A DNA stretch of 47,147 nucleotides from CAYJIX01 sp964370375 (GTDB taxonomy: Bacteria > Desulfobacterota > Desulfovibrionia > Desulfovibrionales > Desulfovibrionaceae), in NCBI GenBank assembly GCA_964370375.1, contig CAYJIX010000011.1, positions 1 to 47,147 on the forward strand, given 5' to 3'. Below are positions 9,029 through 16,476 of the stretch, piece after piece. The first letter of the stretch is position 1; each line of letters opens with the position of its first letter. Below the pieces are notes generated by a model. The model had not been told where the DNA came from. It did not search any database and worked only from the letters and a program-made list of their open reading frames with translations. The position numbers and the translations under genes are program-made.

Positions 9029-9145
9029 TATCGATCTCCTTCTGGGCAGGATGTAAAAATCTTGCTGCAGACAGGCTCCGTACGGCGGCAGGAACGTTTT
9101 CCGTGCTGGCTAAAGGCCTGTGCGCAGGGGGTCGACAAATTGTGT

Positions 9146-11353
9146 TTAAAACCCTTTGGAAGCACGCTTGAGCAAGTGTTCTTGGACATTAAAAGGCTTT
9201 GCCCCTTCCTCGGCTTCTCGACGAATATAGGTTCCGTCAGCTTGCAAAAGGTAGGTTTTTTCAGTGTCTTCAAAATGAGGTTTAAGGATGTTTTTATAGA
9301 TGCGCATACAAAGTTTAGGGTCAAGGATGGGGGTAAGCACCTCAATGCGGCGGTCAAGGTTGCGCGGCATAAGGTCCGCGCTGCCGATATACAGCAAGGG
9401 AGTGCCGTTATTATAAAAGGCAAAGAGGCGCGTGTGTTCAAGAAAACGCCCAACAAGGGATGATACTTCAATATTTTCACTAATTCCCGGCAGGCCGGGC
9501 TTGATGCAGCAAACACCACGGATTTGCAGGTGCACTTTTACGCCATACATGGAAGCCCTATAAAGAGCTTGGATGCACGCTTCATCCACAAGCTGGTTGC
9601 ATTTAAAATGAATATTTCCGTTACCGTGTTTTTGGTGTTGGGCTATTTCTTGGTCAATGGCGCATAAAAGGTGTTTTCGCATGGTTGCTGGCGATACAAG
9701 CAAGTGTCGATATTCATCCTGTATGGCATAGCCGGTCATAACATTAAAAACATCTGTGACATCAGCGCATATGCCCGGGTGTGCTGTGATGATGCCAAGG
9801 TCGCTGTATATTTTGGCTGTGGCCGGATTGTAGTTGCCTGTACCAATATGCGCATAGCGGCGAACGCCATTTGCTTCTTTACGAACAACGAGGCAAAGCT
9901 TGGCGTGCACCTTCATGCCCGGGAGCCCGTACACTACGTGGATTCCGGCTTTTTCTAGCTCCTCTGCCCATGTGATGTTTAGGGCCTCGTCAAAGCGTGC
10001 TTTAAGTTCCACCACGGCGGTAACTTGTTTTCCGGCACGTCGCGCTTCAATAAGCGACTTTACAATAGGTGAATCGTTGCCGCAGCGATACAGGGTTTGT
10101 TTTATGGCCATAACCTTGGGGTCAGTGCTGGCCTGGCGCACAAAATCTTGCACCGGAGTAAAGCTGTTGTACGGGTGGAATAGCAAAGCAGGTTTTTCGC
10201 GCACTTGGCGGAACAGATTGTCAAGCTTGTCTTGAGTAAACATGGGCGGAACATATGGCGTGATGGGAGCTTCTTTAAGTCCGGCTCGCCCAAGTCCATA
10301 TAAGGCCATCATGTCAGCAAAAGCTAAAGGAAGTTTAGTTTTATAGACCTGAAAAGGTGTTAGACGCAGCAGATGCACCAAAAAGCGTATCAAGGGGGAT
10401 GGCATGTTATGATTTACCTCAAGGCGCACAACGTTGCCAAAGCGTCGCTGGTCCACAAGGTCGCGTACAGCTTCAAGCAGATCCCCTGCTTCATCTTCTG
10501 CCAATTCAAGGTCTGTGTTGCGAGTGATACGAAAAACGCCCACATGCACGATGGTATGGCCCGGAAATAGAAGATGCAGATGAGCCTGAATAAGGTCTTC
10601 AATAAGCACGATATCATTGTCGCGAGCCCCAGATGAAAATCCTAAAGCCGCATAGGTTTTGGCTTCTTTGTTACGCGGTGTAAAGACAAAACGCGAGATA
10701 TTATTTGGGCATTTTATACGAGCGTAGCGAACAATGCCTTGGCTATCCGTTAAAAAAACAATAAAATTGAGGCTAAGATTAGAAATGGTTGGCAAAGGAT
10801 GGCTTGGGTCAATGGCTTGCGGCGTGAGTATGGGAAAAAGCTCATCTAAAAAATAGGCTTCCAAGAAGCGTTTTTGTTTGCGCGTAAGGCTATTATACCG
10901 CACAATACGCACGCCGCGCTCTTGAAGCTGTTTTGAAAGGTATTTGCGCCAGTGTTCTTCACCCTTGTTTAAAAGGCGTACGGTATTACGCCGAATTTCA
11001 GCAAGCTGGCGTGCAGGAGGCGTTTTGTCGGATCCTAGAGAAGGAGCTTGGCTTATATATTGTTCCAAAATCCCTGAAACACGAACCATGAAAAACTCGT
11101 CCAAATTGCTATGAAAAATGCTTAAAAATTTAAGCTGCTCCAAGAGCGGCGATTGTTTATCAACGCCTTCATTGAGCACTTTGCTGTTAAATTCAAGCCA
11201 GTTGAGTTCGCGGTTTAAGTACAAATCCGGCTTTGACAAGTCAACGGACTCAACTTCATCAATGATGTTAGAACGAAGAGGAGGGCTTGAAACAAGTGTT
11301 TCATGACGACAGACAGATTTATCCTTGGGCGAAGGTTGTGTAGAAGGGGCCAC
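9146..11353 (-). CDS. ppk1: Polyphosphate kinase 1
   Basis: Ppk1 reversibly makes inorganic polyphosphate from ATP. At 735 residues it is slightly longer than the usual ~690 because of a 40-residue lead before YLNRELNWLEFN, the conserved start of the N domain. The catalytic phospholipase D-like half contains KVHAKLCLV (His483, aligned with the autophosphorylated histidine of the family) and YAHIGTGNYNPATAKIYSDL (from about residue 500). The family's RRIEVLTPI segment is near the end. It starts with GTG at 11353, preceded by AAGGA. It is the first of a same-strand group with the acyltransferase, HD protein and Ppx, so synthesis and breakdown of polyphosphate are encoded together. Confidence 0.97.
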   Translation of the reverse strand: MAPSTQPSPKDKSVCRHETLVSSPPLRSNIIDEVESVDLSKPDLYLNRELNWLEFNSKVLNEGVDKQSPLLEQLKFLSIFHSNLDEFFMVRVSGILEQYISQAPSLGSDKTPPARQLAEIRRNTVRLLNKGEEHWRKYLSKQLQERGVRIVRYNSLTRKQKRFLEAYFLDELFPILTPQAIDPSHPLPTISNLSLNFIVFLTDSQGIVRYARIKCPNNISRFVFTPRNKEAKTYAALGFSSGARDNDIVLIEDLIQAHLHLLFPGHTIVHVGVFRITRNTDLELAEDEAGDLLEAVRDLVDQRRFGNVVRLEVNHNMPSPLIRFLVHLLRLTPFQVYKTKLPLAFADMMALYGLGRAGLKEAPITPYVPPMFTQDKLDNLFRQVREKPALLFHPYNSFTPVQDFVRQASTDPKVMAIKQTLYRCGNDSPIVKSLIEARRAGKQVTAVVELKARFDEALNITWAEELEKAGIHVVYGLPGMKVHAKLCLVVRKEANGVRRYAHIGTGNYNPATAKIYSDLGIITAHPGICADVTDVFNVMTGYAIQDEYRHLLVSPATMRKHLLCAIDQEIAQHQKHGNGNIHFKCNQLVDEACIQALYRASMYGVKVHLQIRGVCCIKPGLPGISENIEVSSLVGRFLEHTRLFAFYNNGTPLLYIGSADLMPRNLDRRIEVLTPILDPKLCMRIYKNILKPHFEDTEKTYLLQADGTYIRREAEEGAKPFNVQEHLLKRASKGF

Positions 11354-11562
11354 GGTTACATCCTTGTTTGGGGCTCAATGGGGCAAAAAGCAAGCGACAA
11401 TGCATGTCTTAGACTTAAAATAAAATAGATACGTTTAATTCTATATACTGACTATGACAAACCTGTGTCAAGCAAGCTAGAAGAAATCTTTAGGCCGTTT
11501 GCATTGGGAGAAATGCCTTCTTGCATGCTTGACAAAAACGCCTGACTGTTGAAAACAAAACT

Positions 11563-12285
11563 ATGGAAATTACACATCCCCCCCTTTTTCTTTACGAACG
11601 TATTTTGGGCGATATTGAAAGCCGCATTGTTAGCGGTCAGTGGTTGCCCGGGCATGCTATTCCTTCTGAAACCGAGCTGGGCAAAACCTACGGTTGTTCA
11701 CGGATGACCGTCAACAAGGCGTTGACCCAGCTTGCCCGTAAAGGGCTTATTGAACGGCGCAGACGTACAGGTACGCGTGTTGCCAGACCAAGAACAGAAT
11801 CTGCCGTACTTGATGTCAGCTCTATTGAAAGTGAGGTGCTGGCCCTTGGCCTGCCGTATAGGTATCGTTTGCTTTCTTGCCAGCAAAAAAGCGCAGATGC
11901 CTCCACGCCCTCCTTTAGTACCGGAGCCGCATTGCTTTTTTTGCGGAGCTTGCATTTTGCCGGAAATGCTGCTTTTTGCCTTGAACAGCGCATTATAAAT
12001 CTTGAAGTTGTGCCTGAGGCAAAAAGCATTTGTTTTGATGCTCAGCCTCCGGGGGCTTGGCTTATACAGCAAGTGCCTTGGAGCGCAGCTTCTCACGTTA
12101 TTAGTGCAGAAGTGGCCGATGAAGAAAACGCCGCCTTACTTGAGGTGCCCGAAGGTGCTGCCTGCCTTGTCATGTGCCGAGAAACCACAACTCCAGAAAG
12201 CGTGGTGATAACAAGCGCCAGATTAACTTACCCCGGCGCAAGGCATACGGTGCGGGCAAAATTTACTCCGGGAAATAGCGGCTAG
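11563..12285 (+). CDS. hutC: GntR-type histidine utilization repressor HutC
   Basis: HutC represses hut genes and is released by urocanate. The 240 residues show an N-terminal winged helix-turn-helix (ILGDIESRIVSGQWLPG, then SETELGKTYGCSRMTVNKAL, RKGLIERRRRTGTRV, residues 8-70). A UTRA ligand domain follows (ALGLPYRYRLLS onward, with CLEQRIINLEVVP and the terminal LTYPGARHTVRAKF). Position directly before hutI and hutU supports the HutC role over other GntR regulators. No clear ribosome binding site precedes the ATG at 11563. A box at 11440-11449 resembles the palindrome before hutI at 8 of 10 bases, so self-regulation is possible but unproven. Confidence 0.88.
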   Translation: MEITHPPLFLYERILGDIESRIVSGQWLPGHAIPSETELGKTYGCSRMTVNKALTQLARKGLIERRRRTGTRVARPRTESAVLDVSSIESEVLALGLPYRYRLLSCQQKSADASTPSFSTGAALLFLRSLHFAGNAAFCLEQRIINLEVVPEAKSICFDAQPPGAWLIQQVPWSAASHVISAEVADEENAALLEVPEGAACLVMCRETTTPESVVITSARLTYPGARHTVRAKFTPGNSG

Positions 12286-12329
12286 TGGCATGCGGTCGTT
12301 CTTGAAAAATATATAAATTGAATAGGATA

Positions 12330-12356
12330 GCATCGATTTTTTGTCGATGCTTTTTT
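12330..12356 (+). terminator. Rho-independent terminator after hutC
   Basis: A 7 bp stem (GCATCGA at 12330-12336 with TCGATGC at 12344-12350) is followed at once by six T (12351-12356). It ends the hutC transcript just before the promoter of hutI, so hutI is likely transcribed from its own promoter. Confidence 0.85.
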
Positions 12357-12358
12357 AG

Positions 12359-12387
12359 TTGACAGCGTTTACGCCAATATGTATATA
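12359..12387 (+). promoter_or_regulatory. Promoter of hutI(-hutU)
   Basis: A perfect -35 box TTGACA (12359-12364), a 17-base spacer and TATATA (12382-12387) form a near-consensus sigma-70 promoter. The transcript would start near 12394, leaving a leader of about 88 bases to the hutI ATG. Such a strong promoter is expected to need a repressor, which fits the operator overlapping its -10 box. Confidence 0.75.
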
Positions 12388-12390
12388 CAA
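12379..12390. promoter_or_regulatory. Putative HutC operator overlapping the -10 box
   Basis: ATGTATATACAA contains the perfect 10 bp palindrome TGTATATACA (12380-12389). It resembles the TTGTATGTACAA-type operator known for HutC in other proteobacteria (recalled, not searched). It covers the -10 hexamer of the hutI promoter, so bound repressor would block RNA polymerase. The assignment to HutC is inferred from similarity and position. Confidence 0.6.
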
Positions 12391-12481
12391 ATACAGTGGT
12401 AAAAAGCAGAGCGTAGAGGCAACACGGCCTCACACACTTTGTCGTTGGCATAGAATCTGTCCAAAACCTAATGGAGTCCTC

Positions 12482-13732
12482 ATGATACTGTATCGCAACA
12501 TGACCTTAGTAACCCCTGTAGGTGGCAAGGGGCCAAAGGCAGGTAGCTCACAAGGCTGTGTGACTACCTATGATAGGGGCGCACTATTGGTAGAGCACGG
12601 GCGTATTGTGGCTGTTGGAAATGAAAAAGATGTTACGGCACACCCTCTTGCTGCTACTGCAACAGTTGAAGATCTTGGCGGTCGCTGTGTTATCCCGGGA
12701 TTTGTAGATCCACATACGCATATGTGTTTTGTAGCAAAGCGTGAGAATGAGTTTCGCATGCGCCTTGAAGGCAAGAGCTATTTGGACATTTTGGCCCAAG
12801 GCGGCGGTATTTTGTCTTCTGTAAAGTCTGTGCGTAACGCTTCTGACGAACAGCTTTATGCCGCAACGCGCAACAACGCCCTTAAGGCCTTGTGCAGCGG
12901 AACAACCACTGTTGAAATAAAAAGCGGCTATGGCCTTGATGTGCCAACAGAAATGCGCATGCTCAAAGTAATAGCTCGCGTGGCTGAAGAAACCCCTTTA
13001 GATGTTGTGCCCACTTTTATGGGGGCTCACGCTATTCCTCCTGAATATAAGGAGTGTCCCGACCGCTTTATTGATGAGCTTGTGGACGCCCTTCCTGAAG
13101 TCGCCAAGTCAAACCTTGCACGGTTTTGCGATGTGTTTTGTGAAACCGGCGTTTTTAGTATCGAGCAAAGCCGCCGCTTGTTGCAGGCAGCACAGCAAAA
13201 CGGCTTGGGGGTTAAAATTCATGCGGATGAAGTGCATGACCTTGGCGGTGCAGCACTTGCCGCAGAAGTGGGAGCCTTATCTGCCGAACACCTTTTGGCT
13301 GCCAGTGAAGGTGGCATTGATGCCATGGCTAAACAAGGCGTTGTTGCTGTGCTTTTGCCGGCCACAGCCTATAGCTTGCGCAAACCCTACGCAAAAGGCC
13401 GTTTGATGATTGATAAGAGCCTTGCCGTGGCCCTAGCCACCGATTGCAACCCGGGTTCTTGTTATTGCGAGAGCATGCCCTTTGTTTTTGGTCTTGCGGT
13501 TATGCAAATGCATATGACACCGGAAGAGGCTTTGGTGGCATGTACCTTAAATGCTGCTCATGCAGTAGGTATGGCTGATAAAGTAGGGAGCCTTGAGGTT
13601 GAAAAGCAAGCAGATTTTCTTGTGCTTGAGGGAGATAGCCCTGCCTGCATAGCCTACCATGCAGGTGCTAACCCTGTGTCTTGTGTATATAAAGCAGGCA
13701 CCCTTGTAGCTCGTGATGGTGCTTTGGTATAG
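12482..13732 (+). CDS. hutI: Imidazolonepropionase
   Basis: HutI opens the ring of 4-imidazolone-5-propanoate to give N-formimino-glutamate, the third step of histidine breakdown. From the ATG at 12482 (GGAG upstream) it has 416 residues, the usual length. The amidohydrolase metal and substrate motifs are present: DPHTHMCF, KSGYGLD, MGAHAIPPEY, KIHADEVHDLGG and TDCNPGS. The open frame extends upstream to 12359, but that would start inside the promoter and its residues are not family-like, so it is rejected. hutU follows after 117 bases. Histidase (hutH) and a formimino-glutamate hydrolase or transferase are not in this window. Confidence 0.95.
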   Translation: MILYRNMTLVTPVGGKGPKAGSSQGCVTTYDRGALLVEHGRIVAVGNEKDVTAHPLAATATVEDLGGRCVIPGFVDPHTHMCFVAKRENEFRMRLEGKSYLDILAQGGGILSSVKSVRNASDEQLYAATRNNALKALCSGTTTVEIKSGYGLDVPTEMRMLKVIARVAEETPLDVVPTFMGAHAIPPEYKECPDRFIDELVDALPEVAKSNLARFCDVFCETGVFSIEQSRRLLQAAQQNGLGVKIHADEVHDLGGAALAAEVGALSAEHLLAASEGGIDAMAKQGVVAVLLPATAYSLRKPYAKGRLMIDKSLAVALATDCNPGSCYCESMPFVFGLAVMQMHMTPEEALVACTLNAAHAVGMADKVGSLEVEKQADFLVLEGDSPACIAYHAGANPVSCVYKAGTLVARDGALV

Positions 13733-13754
13733 CTTGTCACGGTGTAAAATTTCA

Positions 13755-13785
13755 TTGCGCAATGCGCAAGGGCAGGTAAGTGCCC
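13755..13785. repeat. Two adjacent inverted repeats between hutI and hutU
   Basis: TTGCGCA and TGCGCAA (13755-13761 and 13763-13769) form a perfect inverted repeat around a single base. Immediately after it, GGGCA/TGCCC (13770-13774 with 13781-13785) forms a small hairpin. No T-tract follows, so it is not a standard terminator. It may be a protein-binding site or an RNA stability element that sets hutU expression separately. Confidence 0.4.
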
Positions 13786-13849
13786 AAAATATGGATGGCA
13801 GGGTTTTAACATCATGTAATGTTTAACTAAAAGTGAAAGGAGTTTCGTT

Positions 13850-15862
13850 ATGATGAGCAATGATACAGCGGCGAACGCTATGACCATCAAACTTGAAGGG
13901 CCGCTTCCTCCTCCTGCTACGTTTGACCCCAAATACCGTCGCGCTCCTGACCGCGGATGTACCCTCAATCGAGAGCAGACCAAGTTGGCCCTTGAAAACG
14001 CTCTACGCTATGTACCCGAATGCTATCATGAAGAAGTGATCCCTGAATTTTTAGAAGAATTGCGCACGCGTGGGCGCATTTACGGCTATCGTTTCCGCCC
14101 GGTTGGCAAATTGTCCGGTAAATCTATTGACGAATACAAAGGTGCCTGTGTTGAAGGCAAAGCCTTTCAGGTCATGATTGACAACAACCTTGATTTTGAA
14201 GTGGCTCTCTATCCTTACGAGCTTGTGACCTACGGTGAAACAGGGCAAGTTTGTCAAAACTGGATGCAGTACCTTTTAATTAAAAAGTATCTTGAAGTAA
14301 TGACCCAGGACCAAACCCTAGTGATGGAATCAGGGCACCCCTTGGGTCTGTTCCCTTCGCGTCCCGACGCGCCACGGGTTATCATCACCAACGGCCTTAT
14401 GGTTGGCCTTTATGACAACATGCCCGACTGGCATTATGCAGCCCAGCTTGGTGTTACAAACTATGGACAAATGACGGCAGGTGGTTGGATGTATATTGGG
14501 CCACAAGGTATTGTGCATGGTACCTTTAACACCTTGCTCAATGCAGGCCGTATTCACCTTGGCCTTAAAGGTCGCGATAACCTTGCAGGAAAACTGTTTG
14601 TTTCTTCTGGCCTTGGCGGTATGAGCGGCGCGCAACCTAAAGCAACAGAAATTGCTGGTGGCGTTGGCATTATTGCCGAAGTTGATGAAAGCCGTATCAA
14701 AACCCGCTTGGATCAAGGTTGGGTAACAAAAGGCTCTGCCGACCTTGCACAGGTCTTTGCTTGGGCTGCTGAAGGCATGAAGTCAAAAGAGCCCCTTTCC
14801 ATTGCCTATCACGGTAATATTGTTGACTTATTGCAGTATGCTGTTGATAACAATGAACACATTGATTTGTTGTCTGACCAAACGTCCTGTCACGTAGCAT
14901 ATGATGGGGGCTATTGTCCTCAAGGCCTTACCTTTGAAGAACGCACGCGTCTTTTGGCTGAAGATCGTACAACGTTTTGCCGTATGGTCGACGAGACCCT
15001 TAAAAAGCATTACGAGCTGATTGATATACTGTCCAAACGTGGCACCTACTTCTTTGACTATGGGAATGCCTTCTTAAAGGCTGTGTATGATGCCGGTGTT
15101 ACAGCCATTTCTAAAAATGGCAAGGACGATAAAGACGGCTTTATCTTTGCTTCCTATGTCGAAGATATTATGGGCCCCTTATTGTTTGACTATGGTTATG
15201 GGCCTTTCCGCTGGGTTTGCCTTTCCCGAAAACCAGAAGATTTGGCAAAAACCGATGCCGCAGCCATGGATTGCATTGATCCTGACCGCCGTCCCCAAGA
15301 CTATGACAACTGGGTGTGGATTCGTGATGCGGAAAAAAATCGTTTGGTTGTGGGAACACAGGCCCGTATCTTGTATCAAGATGCCGAAGGCCGCGTGAAC
15401 ATTGCCTTGCGTTTTAACGAAATGGTACGACGCGGCGAAATCGGGCCTGTAATGCTTGGACGAGATCACCACGACACTTCTGGTACGGATAGCCCTTTCC
15501 GCGAAACAGCCAACATAAAAGACGGCAGCAATATGACTGCTGACATGTCCATCCAATGCTACGCAGGTAATGCTGCACGTGGCATGAGCCTTGTGGCTTT
15601 GCACAATGGTGGTGGCGTTGGCATAGGTAAGGCCATCAATGGTGGTTTTGGACTGGTGCTTGACGGTAGCGCGCGTGTGGATGCCATCATTCAGTCGGCG
15701 CTCTTTTGGGATGTTATGGGGGGGGTTGCCAAGCGTAACTGGGCCCGTTGCTCAAATGCCATGGACGTGTGCGCTACCATGAACAAAGAGCGTTCAGGAA
15801 AGCTTCACATTACCATACCTTATACAGTCAAGCCCGAACTTTTGGATAAAGTGCTTGATTAA
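13850..15862 (+). CDS. hutU: Urocanate hydratase, long form
   Basis: Urocanase adds water to urocanate to form imidazolonepropionate using a tightly bound NAD. The protein has 670 residues, about 110 more than the well-known ~557-residue enzymes of Pseudomonas and Bacillus, and fits the longer urocanases of anaerobes. Conserved segments include MESGHPLGLFPSRPDAPRV, YGQMTAGGWMYIGPQGIVHG, SSGLGGMSGAQPKA, the Cys region DQTSCH, and LGRDHHDTSG with HNGGGVGIGKAINGG near the C-terminus. AAGGAG precedes the start. A strong terminator follows at 15886. It works with HutI as the middle two steps of histidine degradation. Confidence 0.95.
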   Translation: MMSNDTAANAMTIKLEGPLPPPATFDPKYRRAPDRGCTLNREQTKLALENALRYVPECYHEEVIPEFLEELRTRGRIYGYRFRPVGKLSGKSIDEYKGACVEGKAFQVMIDNNLDFEVALYPYELVTYGETGQVCQNWMQYLLIKKYLEVMTQDQTLVMESGHPLGLFPSRPDAPRVIITNGLMVGLYDNMPDWHYAAQLGVTNYGQMTAGGWMYIGPQGIVHGTFNTLLNAGRIHLGLKGRDNLAGKLFVSSGLGGMSGAQPKATEIAGGVGIIAEVDESRIKTRLDQGWVTKGSADLAQVFAWAAEGMKSKEPLSIAYHGNIVDLLQYAVDNNEHIDLLSDQTSCHVAYDGGYCPQGLTFEERTRLLAEDRTTFCRMVDETLKKHYELIDILSKRGTYFFDYGNAFLKAVYDAGVTAISKNGKDDKDGFIFASYVEDIMGPLLFDYGYGPFRWVCLSRKPEDLAKTDAAAMDCIDPDRRPQDYDNWVWIRDAEKNRLVVGTQARILYQDAEGRVNIALRFNEMVRRGEIGPVMLGRDHHDTSGTDSPFRETANIKDGSNMTADMSIQCYAGNAARGMSLVALHNGGGVGIGKAINGGFGLVLDGSARVDAIIQSALFWDVMGGVAKRNWARCSNAMDVCATMNKERSGKLHITIPYTVKPELLDKVLD

Positions 15863-15885
15863 AACCGTTTTGTAACGTAAATGAG

Positions 15886-15926
15886 GCTGAACAGCGTGTT
15901 TTTTTCTATGCTGTTCAGCTTTTTTA
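15886..15926 (+). terminator. Rho-independent terminator after hutU
   Basis: A perfect 10 bp stem GCTGAACAGC (15886-15895) with GCTGTTCAGC (15910-15919) is followed by a T-rich tract from 15920. It closes the hut transcript before the tRNA gene. Confidence 0.9.
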
Positions 15927-15946
15927 TATTTTAGGTAAAATGATGC

Positions 15947-15975
15947 TTGCAAGATGCGGCCTGATCGTCTATACA
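15947..15975 (+). promoter_or_regulatory. Promoter of tRNA-Pro
   Basis: TTGCAA (15947-15952), a 17-base spacer and TATACA (15970-15975) form a good sigma-70 promoter. The predicted start, near 15982, is about 25 bases before the mature tRNA. Confidence 0.65.
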
Positions 15976-16006
15976 TCTTGTTCCTTGCACATAAACATAC
16001 ACATTT

Positions 16007-16083
16007 CGGAGCGTGGCGCAGCTTGGTAGCGCACCTGCTTTGGGAGCAGGGGGTCGCTGGTTCGAATCCAGTCGCTCCGACCA
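16007..16083 (+). tRNA. tRNA-Pro (anticodon TGG)
   Basis: The sequence folds as a full cloverleaf. The acceptor stem is CGGAGCG (16007-16013) with CGCTCCG (16073-16079), then A and an encoded CCA (16081-16083). The anticodon stem is CCTGC/GCAGG around the loop TTTGGGA, giving anticodon TGG at 16041-16043. The T-loop TTCGAAT is canonical. It is a single-gene unit with its own promoter and a terminator hairpin. Confidence 0.97.
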
Positions 16084-16087
16084 TTTT

Positions 16088-16160
16088 AAAAGTCCACCTT
16101 TTGGGTGGACTTTTCATATTGATGACAAAGTCCGCTTTTACTCTTTAAAAGGCGGGCTTT
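16088..16160 (+). terminator. Tandem terminator hairpins after tRNA-Pro
   Basis: GTCCACC (16092-16098) pairs with GGTGGAC (16104-16110), flanked by AAA and TTTT, a typical Rho-independent terminator. A second, similar hairpin follows (AAGTCCGC near 16129 with GCGGGCTT near 16152, then a run of T). The two look like a duplicated terminator. Confidence 0.75.
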
Positions 16161-16413
16161 TTTTATGTGCTATTTTGGTGAGTATAAAATCATAAAAAAT
16201 ATGTTCAATCTTGCGCCTACTAGAACAGCACATGAGTAGAACTGTTCGTGATTGAGAAGGGATTTTGCTGAAGTAATCATATAAAAGGCAAGAAAATAGC
16301 ATTACATTCCAATGGATTGTCATTTTTTTAGGATTGACTTGGCATAAGCAAAGGTTTCTTTTCTATCAAATAATGTAACTTTTACTACAAAATGACGAAT
16401 GAACATTACAAGC
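16161..16413. other. A+T-rich intergenic region, no gene seen
   Basis: No coding signal is convincing. A weak nested fold is possible: TCAATC (16205-16210) with GATTGA (16250-16255), enclosing GAACAG (16223-16228) with CTGTTC (16242-16247). A competing pair, CTACT (16217-16221) with AGTAG (16235-16239), could replace the inner stem. No further element is recognised. Confidence 0.35.
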
Positions 16414-16449
16414 AAAAAAGCCAGACTAGAAAACTAATCTGGCTTTTTT
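16414..16449. terminator. Bidirectional terminator after the symporter gene
   Basis: AAAAAAGCCAGA (16414-16425) pairs with TCTGGCTTTTTT (16438-16449). The A-run and T-run on either side make it active on both strands. It ends the minus-strand symporter transcript and would stop any read-through from the tRNA side. Confidence 0.85.
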
Positions 16450-16476
16450 GTGTATCAAGCTGATACGCGGCATAGT

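Noticed and set aside
9008..9519. Open frames over the ppk1/acyltransferase junction on both strands
   Set aside because: They overlap the ppk1 C-terminal coding region in other frames and show no conserved motifs.
16007..16083. tRNA-Pro as an integration site for a mobile element
   Set aside because: No integrase, no repeated 3' tRNA fragment and no mobile genes were seen nearby.
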